Source: Ascochyta rabiei
Lineage: Eukaryota > Ascomycota > Dothideomycetes > Pleosporales > Didymellaceae
Length of the DNA: 64,000 nt
Direction: 5' to 3'
NCBI RefSeq assembly: GCF_004011695.2
Contig: NC_082420.1
Coordinates: forward strand, 1,370,001-1,434,000
Shown here: piece by piece, positions 1 through 12,144 of the stretch
Layout of the letters: each line of letters begins with the position of its first letter
Position numbering within the stretch: the first letter of the stretch is position 1
Notes under the pieces: generated by a model
Told to the model about the DNA's origin: nothing
The model's input: the letters and a program-made list of their open reading frames with translations, nothing else
Database searches by the model: none
Translations under genes and position numbers: made by a program

Positions 1-1
1 G

Positions 2-1900
2 CTGTCGCCCGACGCCGAAAAGGTCGCCCAGCGCGAGCTGCAGCGCTTGCAGAAGATGAATCCCGCCCAGGCCGAGTACCAGGTCTGCCGCAACTACCTC
101 GAGAACCTGGCCGAGATCCCCTGGTCCAAGACCACGCTCGACCACCTCGACGCCTCCACCCTGCCCAGGGCCCGCAAGCAGCTCGACGACGACCACTACG
201 GCCTCGACAAGATCAAGAAGCGCCTGCTCGAGTACCTGGCCGTGCTGAAGCTCAAGGAGCAGGCCAACCGCAGCCTCGACGACCAGATCCGCGCCCTCAC
301 CGAAGGCCCCACGTCCACGCCCACGCCCACGCTCACGCCCGACCCCGACCCCGACCACCACGACCCCGACCACCACGACCCCGACCACCACGACCCCGAC
401 CACCACGACCCCGACCACCACGACCCCGACCACCACGACCACGCCCAAGTCACCCAGCTGCAGCGAGACGCGCCCCTGCAGCCCGCCAGGGAGCCGTCCG
501 AGCACGAAAAGCGGCTGCTCGAGAAGAAGCGCATGGTGGACAAGTCGCCCATCCTGCTGCTCGTCGGCCCCCCAGGCACCGGCAAGACGTCGCTCGCAAA
601 GTCGGTCGCCACCGCCCTGGGCCGCAAGTTCCACCGCATCTCGCTCGGCGGCGTCCGCGACGAGGCGGAGATCAGAGGCCACCGCCGCACCTACGTCGCC
701 GCCATGCCCGGTCTCGTCGTCGGCGGCCTCAAGAAGGTCGGCGTCGCCAACCCCGTCTTCCTCCTCGACGAGATCGACAAGCTCGCCGGCTCCAACCACA
801 ACGGCGACCCCAGCGCCGCCATGCTCGAGGTCCTCGACCCAGAGCAGAACCACGCCTTCACAGACCACTACGTCAACATCCCCATCGACCTGTCCAAGGT
901 CCTCTTCATCGCCACCGCCAACTCGCTCGACACCATCCCGCCCCCGCTCCTCGACCGCATGGAGACCATCCAGCTGTCCGGCTACACAACGCTGGAGAAG
1001 CGCCACATCGCCAAGCGCCATCTGATCCCCAAGCAGATCACCACAAACGGCCTGCGCCAGACCGACCTCGTGATCCCCACCGACGTCCTGGACAAGATCA
1101 TCACCGCCTACACGCGCGAGTCGGGCGTGCGCAACCTCGAGCGCGAGATTGGCTCCGTCTGCCGCACAAAGGCCGTCGAGTATGCCACCTGCGCCGACAC
1201 GGACACGCTCGCCACCTACTCGCCCCTCGTCACCCTCAACGACCTCGACGCCACCCTCGGCATCGAAAGGTTCGCCGAGGAGCTCACCGAGCAACACACG
1301 CGCCCGGGCGTCATCACAGGCCTCGTCGCCTACTCCTCGGGCGGCCAAGGCTCCATCCTCTTCATCGAAATCGCAGACATGCCCGGCACCGGGCGCGTCC
1401 AACTCACGGGCAAGCTGGGCGACGTCCTCAAGGAAAGCGTCGAGGTCGCCCTGACGTGGGTGAAATCCCACGCCTTCGCCCTGGGCCTCGCAGACAAAGG
1501 CGTCGACATTATGAAATCCCGCTCCATCCACGTCCACTGCCCCTCCGGCGCCATCCCCAAGGACGGCCCCAGCGCTGGCCTCGCGCACACCCTCGCCCTC
1601 GTCAGCCTCTTCACCGGCCAGCCCGTCCCGCCCTCGCTCGCCATGACGGGCGAGGTGTCCCTCCGAGGCCGCGTGCTGCCTGTCGGCGGCATCAAAGAGA
1701 AGCTCATCGGCGCCATGCGCGCCGGCGTCGAGCGCGTCCTGCTGCCCGAGGCCAACCGCAAGGACGCCAGGGAGCTGCCGGACGAGGTCAAGCACGGTCT
1801 GCGCATCGAGTTTGTGAGCCACATCTGGGAGGCGCTGGGGCTTGTGTGGCCCGAGCGCTGGGAGCGGGCCCGTGTGCATGTCAGCGAGAGTCGGCTGTAG
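2..1900 (+). CDS. Lon protease, peroxisomal type (5' partial)
   Basis: ATP-dependent serine protease that degrades misfolded or oxidised peroxisomal matrix proteins. The frame is open from base 2, so the N-terminal substrate-binding domain lies mostly outside the window. Walker [10 protein letters not shown] and Walker B VFLLDEID of the AAA+ domain are intact, followed by the sensor region around FIATANSLD. The S16 protease domain has its catalytic Ser in DGPSAGLAH (codon 1571-1573) and Lys in [10 protein letters not shown] (codon 1694-1696). The last three residues are SRL, a type 1 peroxisomal targeting signal, which argues for the peroxisomal rather than the mitochondrial paralogue. Between the N-terminal part and the AAA+ domain is an unusual Asp/Pro/His repeat. 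Codon use is GC-rich, unlike everything from 2 kb on. The stop is about 110 bp from the AT-rich boundary. Confidence 0.95.
   Translation: MSPDAEKVAQRELQRLQKMNPAQAEYQVCRNYLENLAEIPWSKTTLDHLDASTLPRARKQLDDDHYGLDKIKKRLLEYLAVLKLKEQANRSLDDQIRALTEGPTSTPTPTLTPDPDPDHHDPDHHDPDHHDPDHHDPDHHDPDHHDHAQVTQLQRDAPLQPAREPSEHEKRLLEKKRMVDKSPILLLVGPPGTGKTSLAKSVATALGRKFHRISLGGVRDEAEIRGHRRTYVAAMPGLVVGGLKKVGVANPVFLLDEIDKLAGSNHNGDPSAAMLEVLDPEQNHAFTDHYVNIPIDLSKVLFIATANSLDTIPPPLLDRMETIQLSGYTTLEKRHIAKRHLIPKQITTNGLRQTDLVIPTDVLDKIITAYTRESGVRNLEREIGSVCRTKAVEYATCADTDTLATYSPLVTLNDLDATLGIERFAEELTEQHTRPGVITGLVAYSSGGQGSILFIEIADMPGTGRVQLTGKLGDVLKESVEVALTWVKSHAFALGLADKGVDIMKSRSIHVHCPSGAIPKDGPSAGLAHTLALVSLFTGQPVPPSLAMTGEVSLRGRVLPVGGIKEKLIGAMRAGVERVLLPEANRKDARELPDEVKHGLRIEFVSHIWEALGLVWPERWERARVHVSESRL
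347..436 (+). repeat. In-frame 15 bp minisatellite in the Lon gene
   Basis: Six identical 15 bp units, GACCCCGACCACCAC, read in frame as Asp-Pro-Asp-His-His. They follow a short Thr-Pro and Asp-Pro stretch (about 313-346). They fall in the linker before the AAA+ module, where Lon proteins vary in length, so the enzyme core is unaffected. The identity of the units suggests recent expansion. Confidence 0.9.
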
Positions 1901-2084
1901 GCAACATGAATCCACTGCATGCGAGGGAAAGAATGCGAAGAGAATGCACTGCTGGTCCCAAGGCGTTTGGCGTGTTCCGGCCTTCTGTACCGTATTGTTG
2001 TTTAGCGATCCATCTTTCTCTCTATTAATACTACTCTCTCTCTCTACCCCTTGCTGGTCCTTGACGTGGCGTCCTCTTCCTTTT
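1901..2084. other. Lon 3' flank and edge of the AT-rich block
   Basis: Short 3' flank of the Lon gene. GC-balanced sequence ends near 2,010 and CT-rich, AT-rich repeat DNA starts. No gene is seen here. Confidence 0.6.
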
Positions 2085-2250
2085 CTTGTTTCTATTTAAA
2101 AAATTATCTTTTTTGCTAATACTACTCTTACTACTGTTTTCTCTTTACTGTGTAGTACTCTATTCTCTTTCCTAATACTTCTATTATACTATCTCTTTTT
2201 TTCACTATTCTTTATACTATATTTACTTTCTCTCTTTCTCTCTTTTCTCT
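2085..2250. repeat. Tandem-array unit left of Gypsy-1
   Basis: One copy of a pyrimidine-rich unit of about 155-158 bp containing CTAATACTACTCTTACTACT and CTCTATTCTCTTTCCTAAT. The same unit recurs about five times at 11,352-12,144, so Gypsy-1 sits inside this array. Confidence 0.8.
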
Positions 2251-2405
2251 TGTTATAGGCTTAGACCTTGTCTAAGCCTTAAGCGAGACAGGGCAGTCAC
2301 GTGCCCTACAGACATATTAGAAGGACACGCAACATGTTACCTCCTTAAGAGATACAATACTATATTAACCCTTATTACATCCTACCCTAAGGCTAGTCTA
2401 TAACA
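2251..2405 (+). repeat. 5' LTR of Gypsy-1
   Basis: 155 bp, TG...CA ends. It differs from the 3' LTR at about nine sites, all transitions, as expected for RIP. Confidence 0.92.
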
Positions 2406-2659
2406 TTTGTATCTCTTCTTCTAGGAGAACAGCTAGCACTTGTACTATATCAGCCAGCTCCTAGAATAACCCCTTAGACAAATCTGTCCCCTTAACCCTT
2501 TAGAAATTTATAGCCTAGATGTTACAGTTTATAATAAACTTATAGTAAGCCTTATTAGCTGCTAATAAGTATATAGCATTGCTTAAGTATAATAACTCTA
2601 ATATATGCGTATTTATAGAGTCCCTAGTATAAATAGCTAACACCTATACTAGACCTACG

Positions 2660-3640
2660 TCTACAGTCCTATTGTCCTCCTTAGAAGCAACGCTGTACCT
2701 ATTAATGTCTACTCTAGCCCCTAACCTGCCTTATAAAGCGCTGTTTTTAGTGTCTACCTTAGGCCTGTATACCCCTATACAGACGTCTATAGCCTATAGG
2801 AAACCTCTTCCTATAGGTAAGGCCTTTACTAGGAATAAATCCTTATTTAAGGTGTAGTAGGTTATAATAGAATATAAGCTGTAGGTAGACATGTCCTTTA
2901 TTAGTAGGCTATAGGACATATTTACCTTTATATAGTCCTAGCTTAGCGCGTCTATACAATAAGATATAGCTCTATTCTTTAAGATTAGGGGTACCTAAGA
3001 TATATAGAGCCTAGAGGACTTCCTAGCATACCTAGAATTCTGCTACAGCAACAACTACAGCTAGGAACAGGCCTAGGCAAAGCTAGAAAGCGTCTGTTAA
3101 GGTCCTAACAAGTTATTCTTAGACTTTTTTATCTAGTTTAAGCAGCTACTAGTGCAAAGTGGCGGCCTCTACTAGGATAGAGAACAACACCTATTAAAGC
3201 TCTGCTAGGCTCTAAACGTAAATATCTATAATATAGTAATAAACTAAGAAGTAACTTATATAGATTATAATGTAGCTGTTATAGAGTATAAGTCTATTAC
3301 TGTAGATATTAAGACTATAGCTATAGAAAACTAGCTGTACTATACTTCTACCTAGGCGCTGCCTAAGTGTAATAAGGATAGTAATGTTAAGATAACAGTT
3401 ATGTCTGTAGTTTACACTAGCAGCAGTGCTAAGTATAGAGGTTAGAAGTAGTCTGCTTCTAACTAGGCTATGTAGGTTCCTAATAAGGTATTTTAGTAAT
3501 ACTAGGAGGCTAACCTATGTACCTGTTGCGGCAAAGGGGGATACATTTGCTAGGATTACGCTAAAACAGTAGTAACTATAGTGTAGACAGTAACAATCTT
3601 AGGTAAGAAAGAGGCTAGTTTGTAGGGGGGAAACTAGCTA
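2660..3640 (+). pseudogene. Gypsy-1 gag remnant
   Basis: A Gag-like reading with many TAG/TAA codons at Gln and Trp positions. A retroviral zinc knuckle is seen at about 3,521-3,560, where CTCCGKGGYIC fits CX2CX4HX4C except that the His is now Tyr, a CAT-to-TAT change typical of RIP. Upstream is a capsid-like stretch around 3,000-3,300. Not translatable as it stands. Confidence 0.75.
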
Positions 3641-3749
3641 CTTCTAACGTAAGTCTAAGTTAGGAGCGCTGTAGGAGCATATTAGTAGGAGAGACTACTA
3701 GTACAGGGGCATTATAGGCTGCTAGGGGAGCTATTACAGACTCTATAGA

Positions 3750-6700
3750 CAAGCCCCTATTCTATATTCTGTTATTTATTAATAGGGTAATTTAGGCTAA
3801 TGCGCTAGTAGACTTAGGGTGTAAATACTTTAGCATAGTAAGTAATAACTTTGCTACACACTTAGGAGGAGACTTTATTAAGGTACTGCTATAACGCTTA
3901 GTATAAGTAGTAGGTACTAGTAGAAAGTCTATAATCTCCTGTTTAGTCCTGTTTAGGTATAACTTAGACAGGTAGCGCTTATAGGCTGTAGCCTACGTAG
4001 AGCTAGGTCTAAGCTAGGATGTTATTTTAGGGAAGCCCTAGCTCTAATAAGAGGGTGTAGTGTTAGACGTAGAAAAGGGCATACTAAGGATATAACAGGT
4101 AGGGAACCTTATTATCTATAAATCCTTATAGTGTACATTAAACGTTTATATAGCTCTCCTGTTAGCAACTAAGTTTAATAAGATCCTAGCTAATAGGCTC
4201 TAGAAGCGCCTGCCTAGGGACTAGTTTGTCTCTATAAGCCTCTACAACATTACTAAAATCCTCTTAGTTTAATCCCTAGGAGCGCAAGGGACAGCAGAGG
4301 AGGTAGACCCTCTTCCCCCCAAGTTAGTCTAGTTTTAGGACCTATTTAATAAGAGTAAGGCCTCTGGCCTTCCTCTACATAGGGGCTAGATAGATTACTA
4401 CATATAGTTACAACGCAACTAGTCTAGAAAGGAGAAGCCTCTACCCTAGGGCCCTCTATACAACATGCTAAGGGACTAGCTACTTAAGCTATAGAAATAG
4501 GTGTTAGCACTAATAGATAAGGGGTAGATCTGCACCTCCTCTTCCCTAGTAGGGGCCCTAGTTCTACTAGTTAAAAAGTCCTCTAGTAGGTAGTGTATGT
4601 GCGTGGACTACTATACACTTAACAGCATTACAATTACACCTAGTACCTGCTCCCTCTTATTAAGGAGACCTTACGTACACTAGGGGGTGCCTGCTAGTTC
4701 TCTAAGGTTAATATCTATTTAGTATTTTACTAGATTTGTGTTGTAGAGGGAGACAAGCACCTTACTGCGTTCTGTACCTGTTTTAGGCTCTTTAAGTAGC
4801 TAGTCTACCTGTTTAGCCTGGCTAGAGCACTAGCGTCCTTCTAGCGTTACATTAACAGCGCGCTTTAAGAGATATTAGGCAACTATGCTACTGCATACCT
4901 AGATAATGTCCTAGTTTACAGTAGCAGGTCTAGGACAGACTACTTAGGGAAGGTTAGCAGAGTCCTTACGCTTCTACGCAATACAGGGCTGTACTTAGAT
5001 CCTAAGAAGTGCGTATTTGCAACAAAGGAAGTACACTACCTAGGATACATTATAGAAGCTAGAAAGGACATTTGTTCTAATCCTAAGAAGGTTAAGGCTA
5101 TCTATAATTAGGAAGCTCTATAGTCTTTGCGCAGGGTCTGTAGTTTCCTAGGGTTTGTAAACTTCTACTAGGACTTTATCCTAGCCTTCTCTAATATTAC
5201 TGCCCTACTTAATTAACTTATAGGGAAGGATATCCTATTTAGGTAGGGGTAGGAGGAGGACGTAGCGTTCTACTAGCTAAAGAACGCATTTATAACAGAA
5301 CTAGTTCTAGCCTAGTAGGACCCTAAGCGTAAAACACTATTAGAGGCAGACTACTCTAGTAAGGCGCTAGGCGGCTGCCTTTCTTAATAGTATAGGAAGG
5401 TGCTTTACCTAGTAGCGTATTACTCTACTATACTTATAACAGAATAACAGAACTATACTATCTATAATAAGGAGTTAACTACTATTATAAAGTGCCTAGG
5501 GGTCTAGGCAGCTAAACTAGGGTCTGTTATAAGGCTGTTTACTATCCTAACTAACTATAAAAACCTCTAGTACTTTACTACAGCGCGCAGGCTAAGTAAG
5601 AGGCAGTACTAATAGGCAGAGGAGCTGTTAAAGTTCTGTTTCTATCTTTGCTTCTGCCTAGGACGCCTAGTAGCCTAACTAGATGTGCTAAGCTGTTAGG
5701 AACAGGACTATAATAGGAGTTTAGGGGGGGTCTATAGGATAATAACCCTAGTTTTAGTATTAGTAATTAGTACACTAGGCCCTAGTATGCCTCTACTTTT
5801 TATTAACGCGTATATGTAATTGCTGTAGGATAAAGGTGTTTAGCAGGACGTAGGGTATATAGTGCGCCTGTCTACTGTCTATAATAGAGCCTGCTAGTTC
5901 CCTCCTAAGGCTAAGACTACTTAGCAAATTGCAGATTGTACGCTTAGTGCTTACAGCATACTACTGTAGCGTAGGGTTACGTAGGTTCTGTGTTAGAAGC
6001 TACTTACAACTACAATAATCTAAAGAGCACACAAATCTAACCTAACAGGCTATCTAGGGGCTAACACTACATTCTACATTGTTAGACGCAACTTCTACTA
6101 GAAGGGGATGTTATAGGATGTTTAGTATTATACCTATAACTACTACTATTATAGCGCGCACGTGTTACAGCACTAACAGTAGGGCTTACTCTAGCTATTA
6201 CCTATTACTAACTGTTTTTAGTCCTAGATTTCTATAGACTTTATAGTTAACCTCTTTTAGGCTAATAAGAACACACTGCGCTATCTCTTAGTTATTACAG
6301 ATTGCCTCTCTAAGTATGTGCAGCTTAAGGTAATAACTTCTATAACTGTAGAATATTGCGCTAAGGTCTTCTATAACACGTAGTAGTAGTTTTAAGGCTT
6401 TCCTAGCTCTATAATCTTAGACTGCAGCTTAGACTAGCTGGGACATTTTTAGATAACGTACTCCACAGGTAAGCGGATTAAACGGGTGAGCGGATCACTC
6501 TGCCAAGACTACACCAAATTTCTACCCTATTATAGCTTGTATTAGCCCACTTTGGCCTTATATACAGTAGTGTAGTACATAATATTATTTAGAAACATCT
6601 TCTACAGCCTTCTTACATGTACGCAAGTTATGTCTAACATTGTAGCACTTTGTACAGCGTCTTTAGGTTACTTCCCCTCCTTTAGCGCGCACTTGCTTCT

Positions 6701-9190
6701 TTACCTTCTTACTATCACCACACGCCCTAAACTTAGTTAGAGTAGTTAATTAAAGGCCTTCCTTAGCTGTTAGGACTCTCTTCTGCTGTTATTACTTTCT
6801 TTTATGCGATTTACGTCGCATAGCAGCCTTATTTGCTGCTCGAAGCCTAGTAATCTCCCTTTAAGCCAACACTAGCTTATGCGCTACTATAGCTGCGCCT
6901 TTAGTAAGCTTTTTAAAGGCCTTAACTATTAAAGTTAGTAAGCTGCTTGCATGCCTTTAAATCCTCTCTCGAACCAGCGTTAATTGCGACCCTAATTGCA
7001 GGGTAGTGCTTGGGGTTTAGGACTGCTAGGGCTTATCTTCTACAGTAGGTAGCGGTAGGGTACGTAGGCGGACATCAAGACCCATTATAACCCGTTCTAG
7101 GTTAAGGGGGACTATTCTAGCGCCTTAGAAGCCTTCTTAGATATTGCTAGAAGTAAATGTCCTCTTATAGGCGTCTATAAAGCATAGTAGGAACTTAGTT
7201 TTAGTAATATAAGTAATATAGTTACCTATAAGATTCTTAGCTTAGCGCCTATATACCTTCTTTAGAGGGGCAAAACAACCTACATCTAGTGGTTGTAAGA
7301 GGTAAGATAAGTGTAGAGGCATACACAGTGTAACAATCTTTGCTTCCTTACAGTATTGTTAGAAGTTAAGGGAGTTGTAGCTCTTGTGGCTGTTAATAAG
7401 GAGCAGCTAGTGTACTCCTTAGGTGCGCGTCTTTGTATAGGCATTAAAGTGCTTTAACCAGTCTAGACCAAGCTTGTTAGTAGTCCATCTGTTCTTAGAG
7501 ACTCCAATAACCCAGTTATAGGGCAGATTGTCCTCTTTATACCAGGCAGAGAGGTAGTTACAGCCTTTAAAGATAATAAAGGGTAGAATAGCTTACCCTA
7601 TGCCATTAATGCCCTATATGACCGTTGTCCACTCTTAATTACCCTGCTGCACTGCCTTTAGCTGTCCTTAACGCTCTAAGCCTGTAACAACTGCTCCTGT
7701 TAATATCTAGCCTATTACAAAGCCTGTCTTATTAAAGTTGTACGTGTTATTGTTCTAGATACTATACTTAGCTTTAACATTTACTATAAGCCTAAACTAG
7801 CCCCTAATAATCTCTAGATCCTTACAGAGGGCTCTCTTATAGTTATACTTGCAATTAAACCTTACTTTAAGGTTAGGGCGGCGCCTAATAAACGTGTTAG
7901 GCTAGTTTATGCTAACATAGCCTATATTACGCTTAGCACGCAAAGAATTAGCTATATTAGCTACAGTAGCCAGCTAAGGGGCAAATCCTTGTGTATCTAG
8001 CTTAAGGATATACTTAGTAATCACGTCCTCCTTAGTCTGGTCTATAATCTGTTAAACTGGCGTACAATCAGCTTGTGCAGGTTGTCCTGTGTATTAAGCG
8101 TGTAGTGTGCTGTAAGGCGCGTTATATATAGCTGCAGCGCGTTATACAGTAAGCGTTACGTCTTATTTAATTGCCTAGAGCGCAAGCTGTATCGCAGCTT
8201 CTCTTAAGGGCGTAGATTAATGTTGTTGTTGAGGCATTGCGTGGTAAGGTGGAGGTTTGGTGTGGTCTTAGCAGAGTGATCCGCTCACCCGTTTGATCCG
8301 CTCACCCGTTTGATCCGCTCACCCGTAGAGTACGTTAACGCTGTGTAGCCTTATAGGGGTAGACTAGCTACTCTCTACAGCCTACTACCTGCAGACAGAC
8401 AGAGGGACAGAGTGTGCTAACTAAGAGGTGTAGGCAGTCCTACAGGTTATAGTTAACTTTAAACAGGATAACTAGCCTAACTATCTTCTAGCCTGCTAAC
8501 TAGCACTTAATAATTGCAACTCTTTAGTTACTAGGGTTAGTTCTAACCTGCTCCTCTATAGTTATAATGTAGACCTCCTACAGACAATAGTACTACTAAC
8601 TGTTAGCTAGAACACACTACAGGGACAGGTAGTCTATTTCCTAGACTACCTCTAGTAAGGTACAGAGCTTACCTAGGCAGCTATAGCATAGGTGTAACAA
8701 CACACCTAGAACGCAACAGACTATAGCTGTAGGCCTGTAGAGTAGTACTATATAGGAGATAAGGTGTAGTTTTCCCTCTATAACGTAAAAACTAACAGGC
8801 TAAGCTAGAAGCTAGACTGGTTACAAGCCTAGTACACAGTAGTTATAGTTCCTACCCCTCTAATAGTTACCCTAGATTTACTAGGTAACCTCTATAAGAT
8901 AGTGTATATAGACCTACTAGAACGTATAGCTTCTAACCTGTTACTAACACAGCGCCTGCAGGAAAGTAGACTAGGCCTACTAGTTGTCCTAGAGGAGGAC
9001 AACCTAACCCTAGCTAAATAGGAGGTAGAGTCTATCCTAAAAGAGAAAAGGGCTTGTAGGTAGAATAAGTTACAGGTTCTAGTTAAATAGAAGGGATATA
9101 CAAAGCTAACGTAGAAACTACTAGAAGCGTTATAAGACATAAAGGCCTAGAAGGCCTTTATAGTAATACATACAGTATATAAGTAGTAGA
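3750..9190 (+). pseudogene. Gypsy-1 pol remnant, split by a transposon
   Basis: Protease-like region near 3,790-3,900, then reverse transcriptase with CVDYYTLN (near 4,600) and ATAYLDNVLVYS (YxDD position, near 4,900). RNase H is marked by LLEADYSSKALGGCLS (near 5,340) and integrase by SIDFIVNL (near 6,230). The integrase breaks at 6,455 and resumes at 8,336 with a YLQTDRGTE stretch that normally follows the second catalytic Asp. A chromodomain-like tail (LVKxKGYTKLT) ends near 9,190. Stops are frequent throughout. The YLDNV reading is YLDDV with Asp changed to Asn. Confidence 0.85.
6456..8335 (-). mobile_element. Pogo/Fot1-type DNA transposon, copy 1 (Molly-like)
   Basis: 1,880 bp with terminal inverted repeats starting ACGTACTC, flanked by a TA duplication (6,454-6,455 and 8,336-8,337). 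Each end carries tandem subrepeats with core GATCCGCTCACCCGTTT, two at the left and three at the right; the extra unit explains the greater length than copies 2 and 3. The interior encodes on the minus strand a DDE transposase broken by many stops and similar to copies 2 and 3. Length and layout recall Molly of Parastagonospora nodorum (about 1.86 kb), from memory only. Confidence 0.9.
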
Positions 9191-9199
9191 TATAGAGAA

Positions 9200-11190
9200 G
9201 GTAAAACTTTTATTATTTATAATAACCCTTATAGGGTTCTATTAGGAGTTACTATATAGGGCATAAGGCCTAGCGCAGAAGAGCTTAGGGACCTTACAGT
9301 AATAGCACACTGTTACCTTACTTACACACTACCTAGTAACTAGCAGTAAGCCTTAAGACTTAAAAAAGATGTTGTTGTTTATAGATAGGGAACAACAGGC
9401 AGCAGTAGCTGTGTCTAGGGCCTAGTTCTGCGCGTTGCAGTAGTGGCAGTTAACCTTATAGTTGTTATTACCACCCTCTATATCTACCTTAATAGTGCTG
9501 CTACATATTAACTATAACATTTTCTTAAAGTTGTAGTTAGGCATGCGCGGCTCTATAGGGGAAGGTAAGTAGTAATAGTAGGTAGGCGCGCGTAACTCTA
9601 TAAGGGAGGGGACATAGTAATAGCAAGGGGGTATAGGGGACCTTATAAGAAAGGGAGAGCAGCGCTAGTACAGGGGCGTAGGCAACTCTACAGGGGAGGG
9701 AGAGCAGCAGCAGTAGGGTGGTAAGCAGAGCTGGCGGACAGATAAGCAGCGCTTGTTAGAGGAGTTAGAGCAGCAGCAGTAGGATAAGTGGGATGCTAGG
9801 GCGTACTCTAGGCAGCAGCAGAGCGTAGTAAGCAGGTGCTTAACTTAGTTAATAGCGTCCTTTAGATCTAGTTAGCTGCGCACCTAATATAGATAAAAAA
9901 TTCTTATAGTAGTATAGGCCTAGACTGCCTCTATACAGTTTATGCGCTTAGTCTAGAACTAGAAGGCTAACCCTACAGTAGCTACAAACTGTTAGAGGTA
10001 GGTGTCTAGTTAGTTACTGCTATAACACCTAGACAACAGCGTAGTAGGCAGAGCAACCTAGGTACTAGGCTTAGTGGGGGAATAGGCAGCGTAAGTAGAG
10101 GTTAACTACTTTGCTAGCGTAGGGTTAGCTAGGGCCAGGTTAAGCGCAGCCTTATATACCTGCTAGTGCTTATAGTAGGTACCTAATAAAAATATTACGT
10201 TAGAAAGGACAACCTATAGTAGTAATAAGGGGGTAACTTATAGTAGAAAACAGGCTAATGCTTCTAGTTAGCTTTGTTACTGTTTACACCCTAGGTGCTA
10301 GGTATCTTAACATAGGCGTTACCAGCGCGTACTAACGCCTTAGCTACTATTAGTTAGAGATAAGGGGCTAGAACAGAAACACGTACGTTAATATACTGCT
10401 TAAAACTGCGCTAGGTATAGTAGAGCTTAGTGTTTATAGTAAAGAGGTTATTGTTATAAATGTATATATGCTTACGCTTAGTGTAGGTATAATAGGTCTT
10501 ACTAGCACCTAGAACATAGTTAGCTGTAGAAGAAATTAGTAAGTAAGTAGACCTATAACAGATATAGGCACTTATAAGACTAGCTAGTAAGAATAGTAAG
10601 GAGGTAGCAGAGGCGGCATAGGACAGCGCTGGTAGAGACAGGGACTAGGTCCTTATTGTCTAAGTTGCCCTTAACTTTGTAGTTGCCTATACAATAGTAG
10701 TAAGCTTTCTATATATATAGTTAGGCCCTATAACTAGATTAGAAACTATAGATAAGATATACTATAGGTATGTTATAGGCAGAGGGGAGGGACTATAGTA
10801 GACTACAACTACCCCCTCTAGGGGGATTACTAGCTCCCTAACTAGTAGCCTAATAACTATAACTAGAGGTAATAACAGATATAGTAGGTAGGATAAAGGT
10901 ATATATAAAAAGTTAGGTAGGTATATTACAGGTAGGTTAGGTAGAAGTGTAGAGTAGTATAGTGTCTAACTTAGGCAGGTGCACTAAATAAAATAAAAAC
11001 AACCTAGGTGCGTGTAGGGACTACCCCAGGTAAACTACAGACTAGACTAGCAGCTAACCTACTAAGAGGCGGGCCCTTACGCAACTACAACTAGCTCTAA
11101 GGTTTACCTGCTACTAGCGTCCCTCTAATCTATAAAAAATGCAGAAAAAGACCCTATAAAATACATTTAGCTAGGGAGAGATAGGGAAAG
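9200..11190 (-). other. Gypsy-1 3' region with possible antisense reading frame
   Basis: About 2 kb lies between the chromodomain and the 3' LTR, more than an untranslated region needs. On the minus strand, from about 10,700 to 9,600, a coherent frame can be read if TAG/TAA are taken as former Gln/Trp. It includes YYTYTKRKHIYIYNNN and, further on, QLDLKDAINQVKHLL. I do not recognise the product. Purine-rich imperfect repeats lie at about 9,540-9,800. It could be an extra antisense gene of the element or chance. Confidence 0.4.
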
Positions 11191-11196
11191 GAGGTA

Positions 11197-11351
11197 TGTT
11201 ATAGGCTTAGACCTTGTCTAAGCCTTAAGTAAGACAGGGCGGTTACGTGCCCTATAGACATATTAGAAGGACACGCAACGTGTTACCTCCTTAAGAGATA
11301 CAATACTATATTAACCCTTATTACATCCCACTCTAAGGCTAGTCCATAACA
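11197..11351 (+). repeat. 3' LTR of Gypsy-1
   Basis: 155 bp, same ends as the 5' LTR and directly preceded by the polypurine tract. Confidence 0.92.
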
Positions 11352-12144
11352 ATACTATATATTACTTTCTCTCTTTTCTCTCTTTTCTATTTAGGAAATT
11401 ATCTTTTTTGCTAATACTACTCTTACTGCTGTTTTCTCTTTACTGTGTAGTACTCTATTGTCTTTTCTAATACTTCTATTATACTATCTCTTTTATTTTA
11501 CTATTCTTTATACTATTTTTACTTTCTCTCTTTCTCTCTTTTCTCTTTAAAAATGTTCTTCTTTAATAATACTACTCTTACTACTGTTTTCTCTTTACTG
11601 TATAGTACTCTATTCTCTTTCCTAATACTTCTATTATACTAGCTCTTTTGTTTTACTATTCTTTATACTATATATTACTTTCTTTCTTTCTCTCTTTTCT
11701 ATTTAGAAAATTATCTTTTTTGCTAATACTACTCTTACTGCTGTTTTCTCTTTACTGTATAGTGCTCTATTCTCTTTCCTAATACTTCTATTATACTAGC
11801 TCTTTTATCTTACTATTCTTTATACTATATATTACTTTCTCTCTTTTCTCTCTTTTCTATTTAGAAATGTATCTTCTTTAACAATACTACTCTTACTACT
11901 GTTTTCTCTTTACTGTATAGTACTCTATTCTCTTTCCTAATACTTCTATTATACTAGCTCTTTTATCTTACTATTCTTTATACTATATATTACTTTCTCT
12001 CTTTTCTCTCTTTTCTATTTAGAAATGTATCTTCTTTAACAATACTACTCTTACTACTGTTTTCTCTTTACTGTATAGTACTCTATTCTCTTTCCTAATA
12101 CTTCTATTATACTAGCTCTTTATTTTACTATTTTTTATACTATA
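11352..12144. repeat. Tandem array, about five units of ~155-158 bp
   Basis: The anchor AATACTACTCTTACT recurs about every 154-158 bp (near 11,413, 11,567, 11,725, 11,882 and 12,040). Units are pyrimidine-rich on the plus strand and end in TTTATACTATATATTACTTT. Copy 2 of the pogo-like element is inserted at a TA within the array. Confidence 0.9.

Larger units (their letters stand above)
2251..11351 (+). mobile_element. Ty3/Gypsy LTR retrotransposon Gypsy-1, RIP-mutated
   Basis: A complete but dead element with two 155 bp LTRs that start TGTTATAGGC and end ATAACA. A purine tract, GGGAAAGGAGG, precedes the 3' LTR. Gag, protease, reverse transcriptase, RNase H, integrase and a chromodomain-like tail are readable in order on the plus strand once stops at Gln and Trp positions are ignored. 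The integrase is split by a pogo-like transposon at 6,456-8,335. About 2 kb between pol and the 3' LTR carries a possible antisense frame. No 5 bp target duplication is visible (TCTCT against ATACT). The flanks lie at different phases of the tandem array, which suggests recombination or deletion after insertion. Confidence 0.92.

Noticed and set aside
196..690. Minus-strand 164-codon frame opposite Lon
   Set aside because: Shadow of the GC-rich Lon frame; its WSGS-rich stretch is just the complement of the minisatellite.
1330..2028. Other frames over the Lon 3' end
   Set aside because: GC-rich shadows with Arg/Pro/Ser-rich low-complexity translation.
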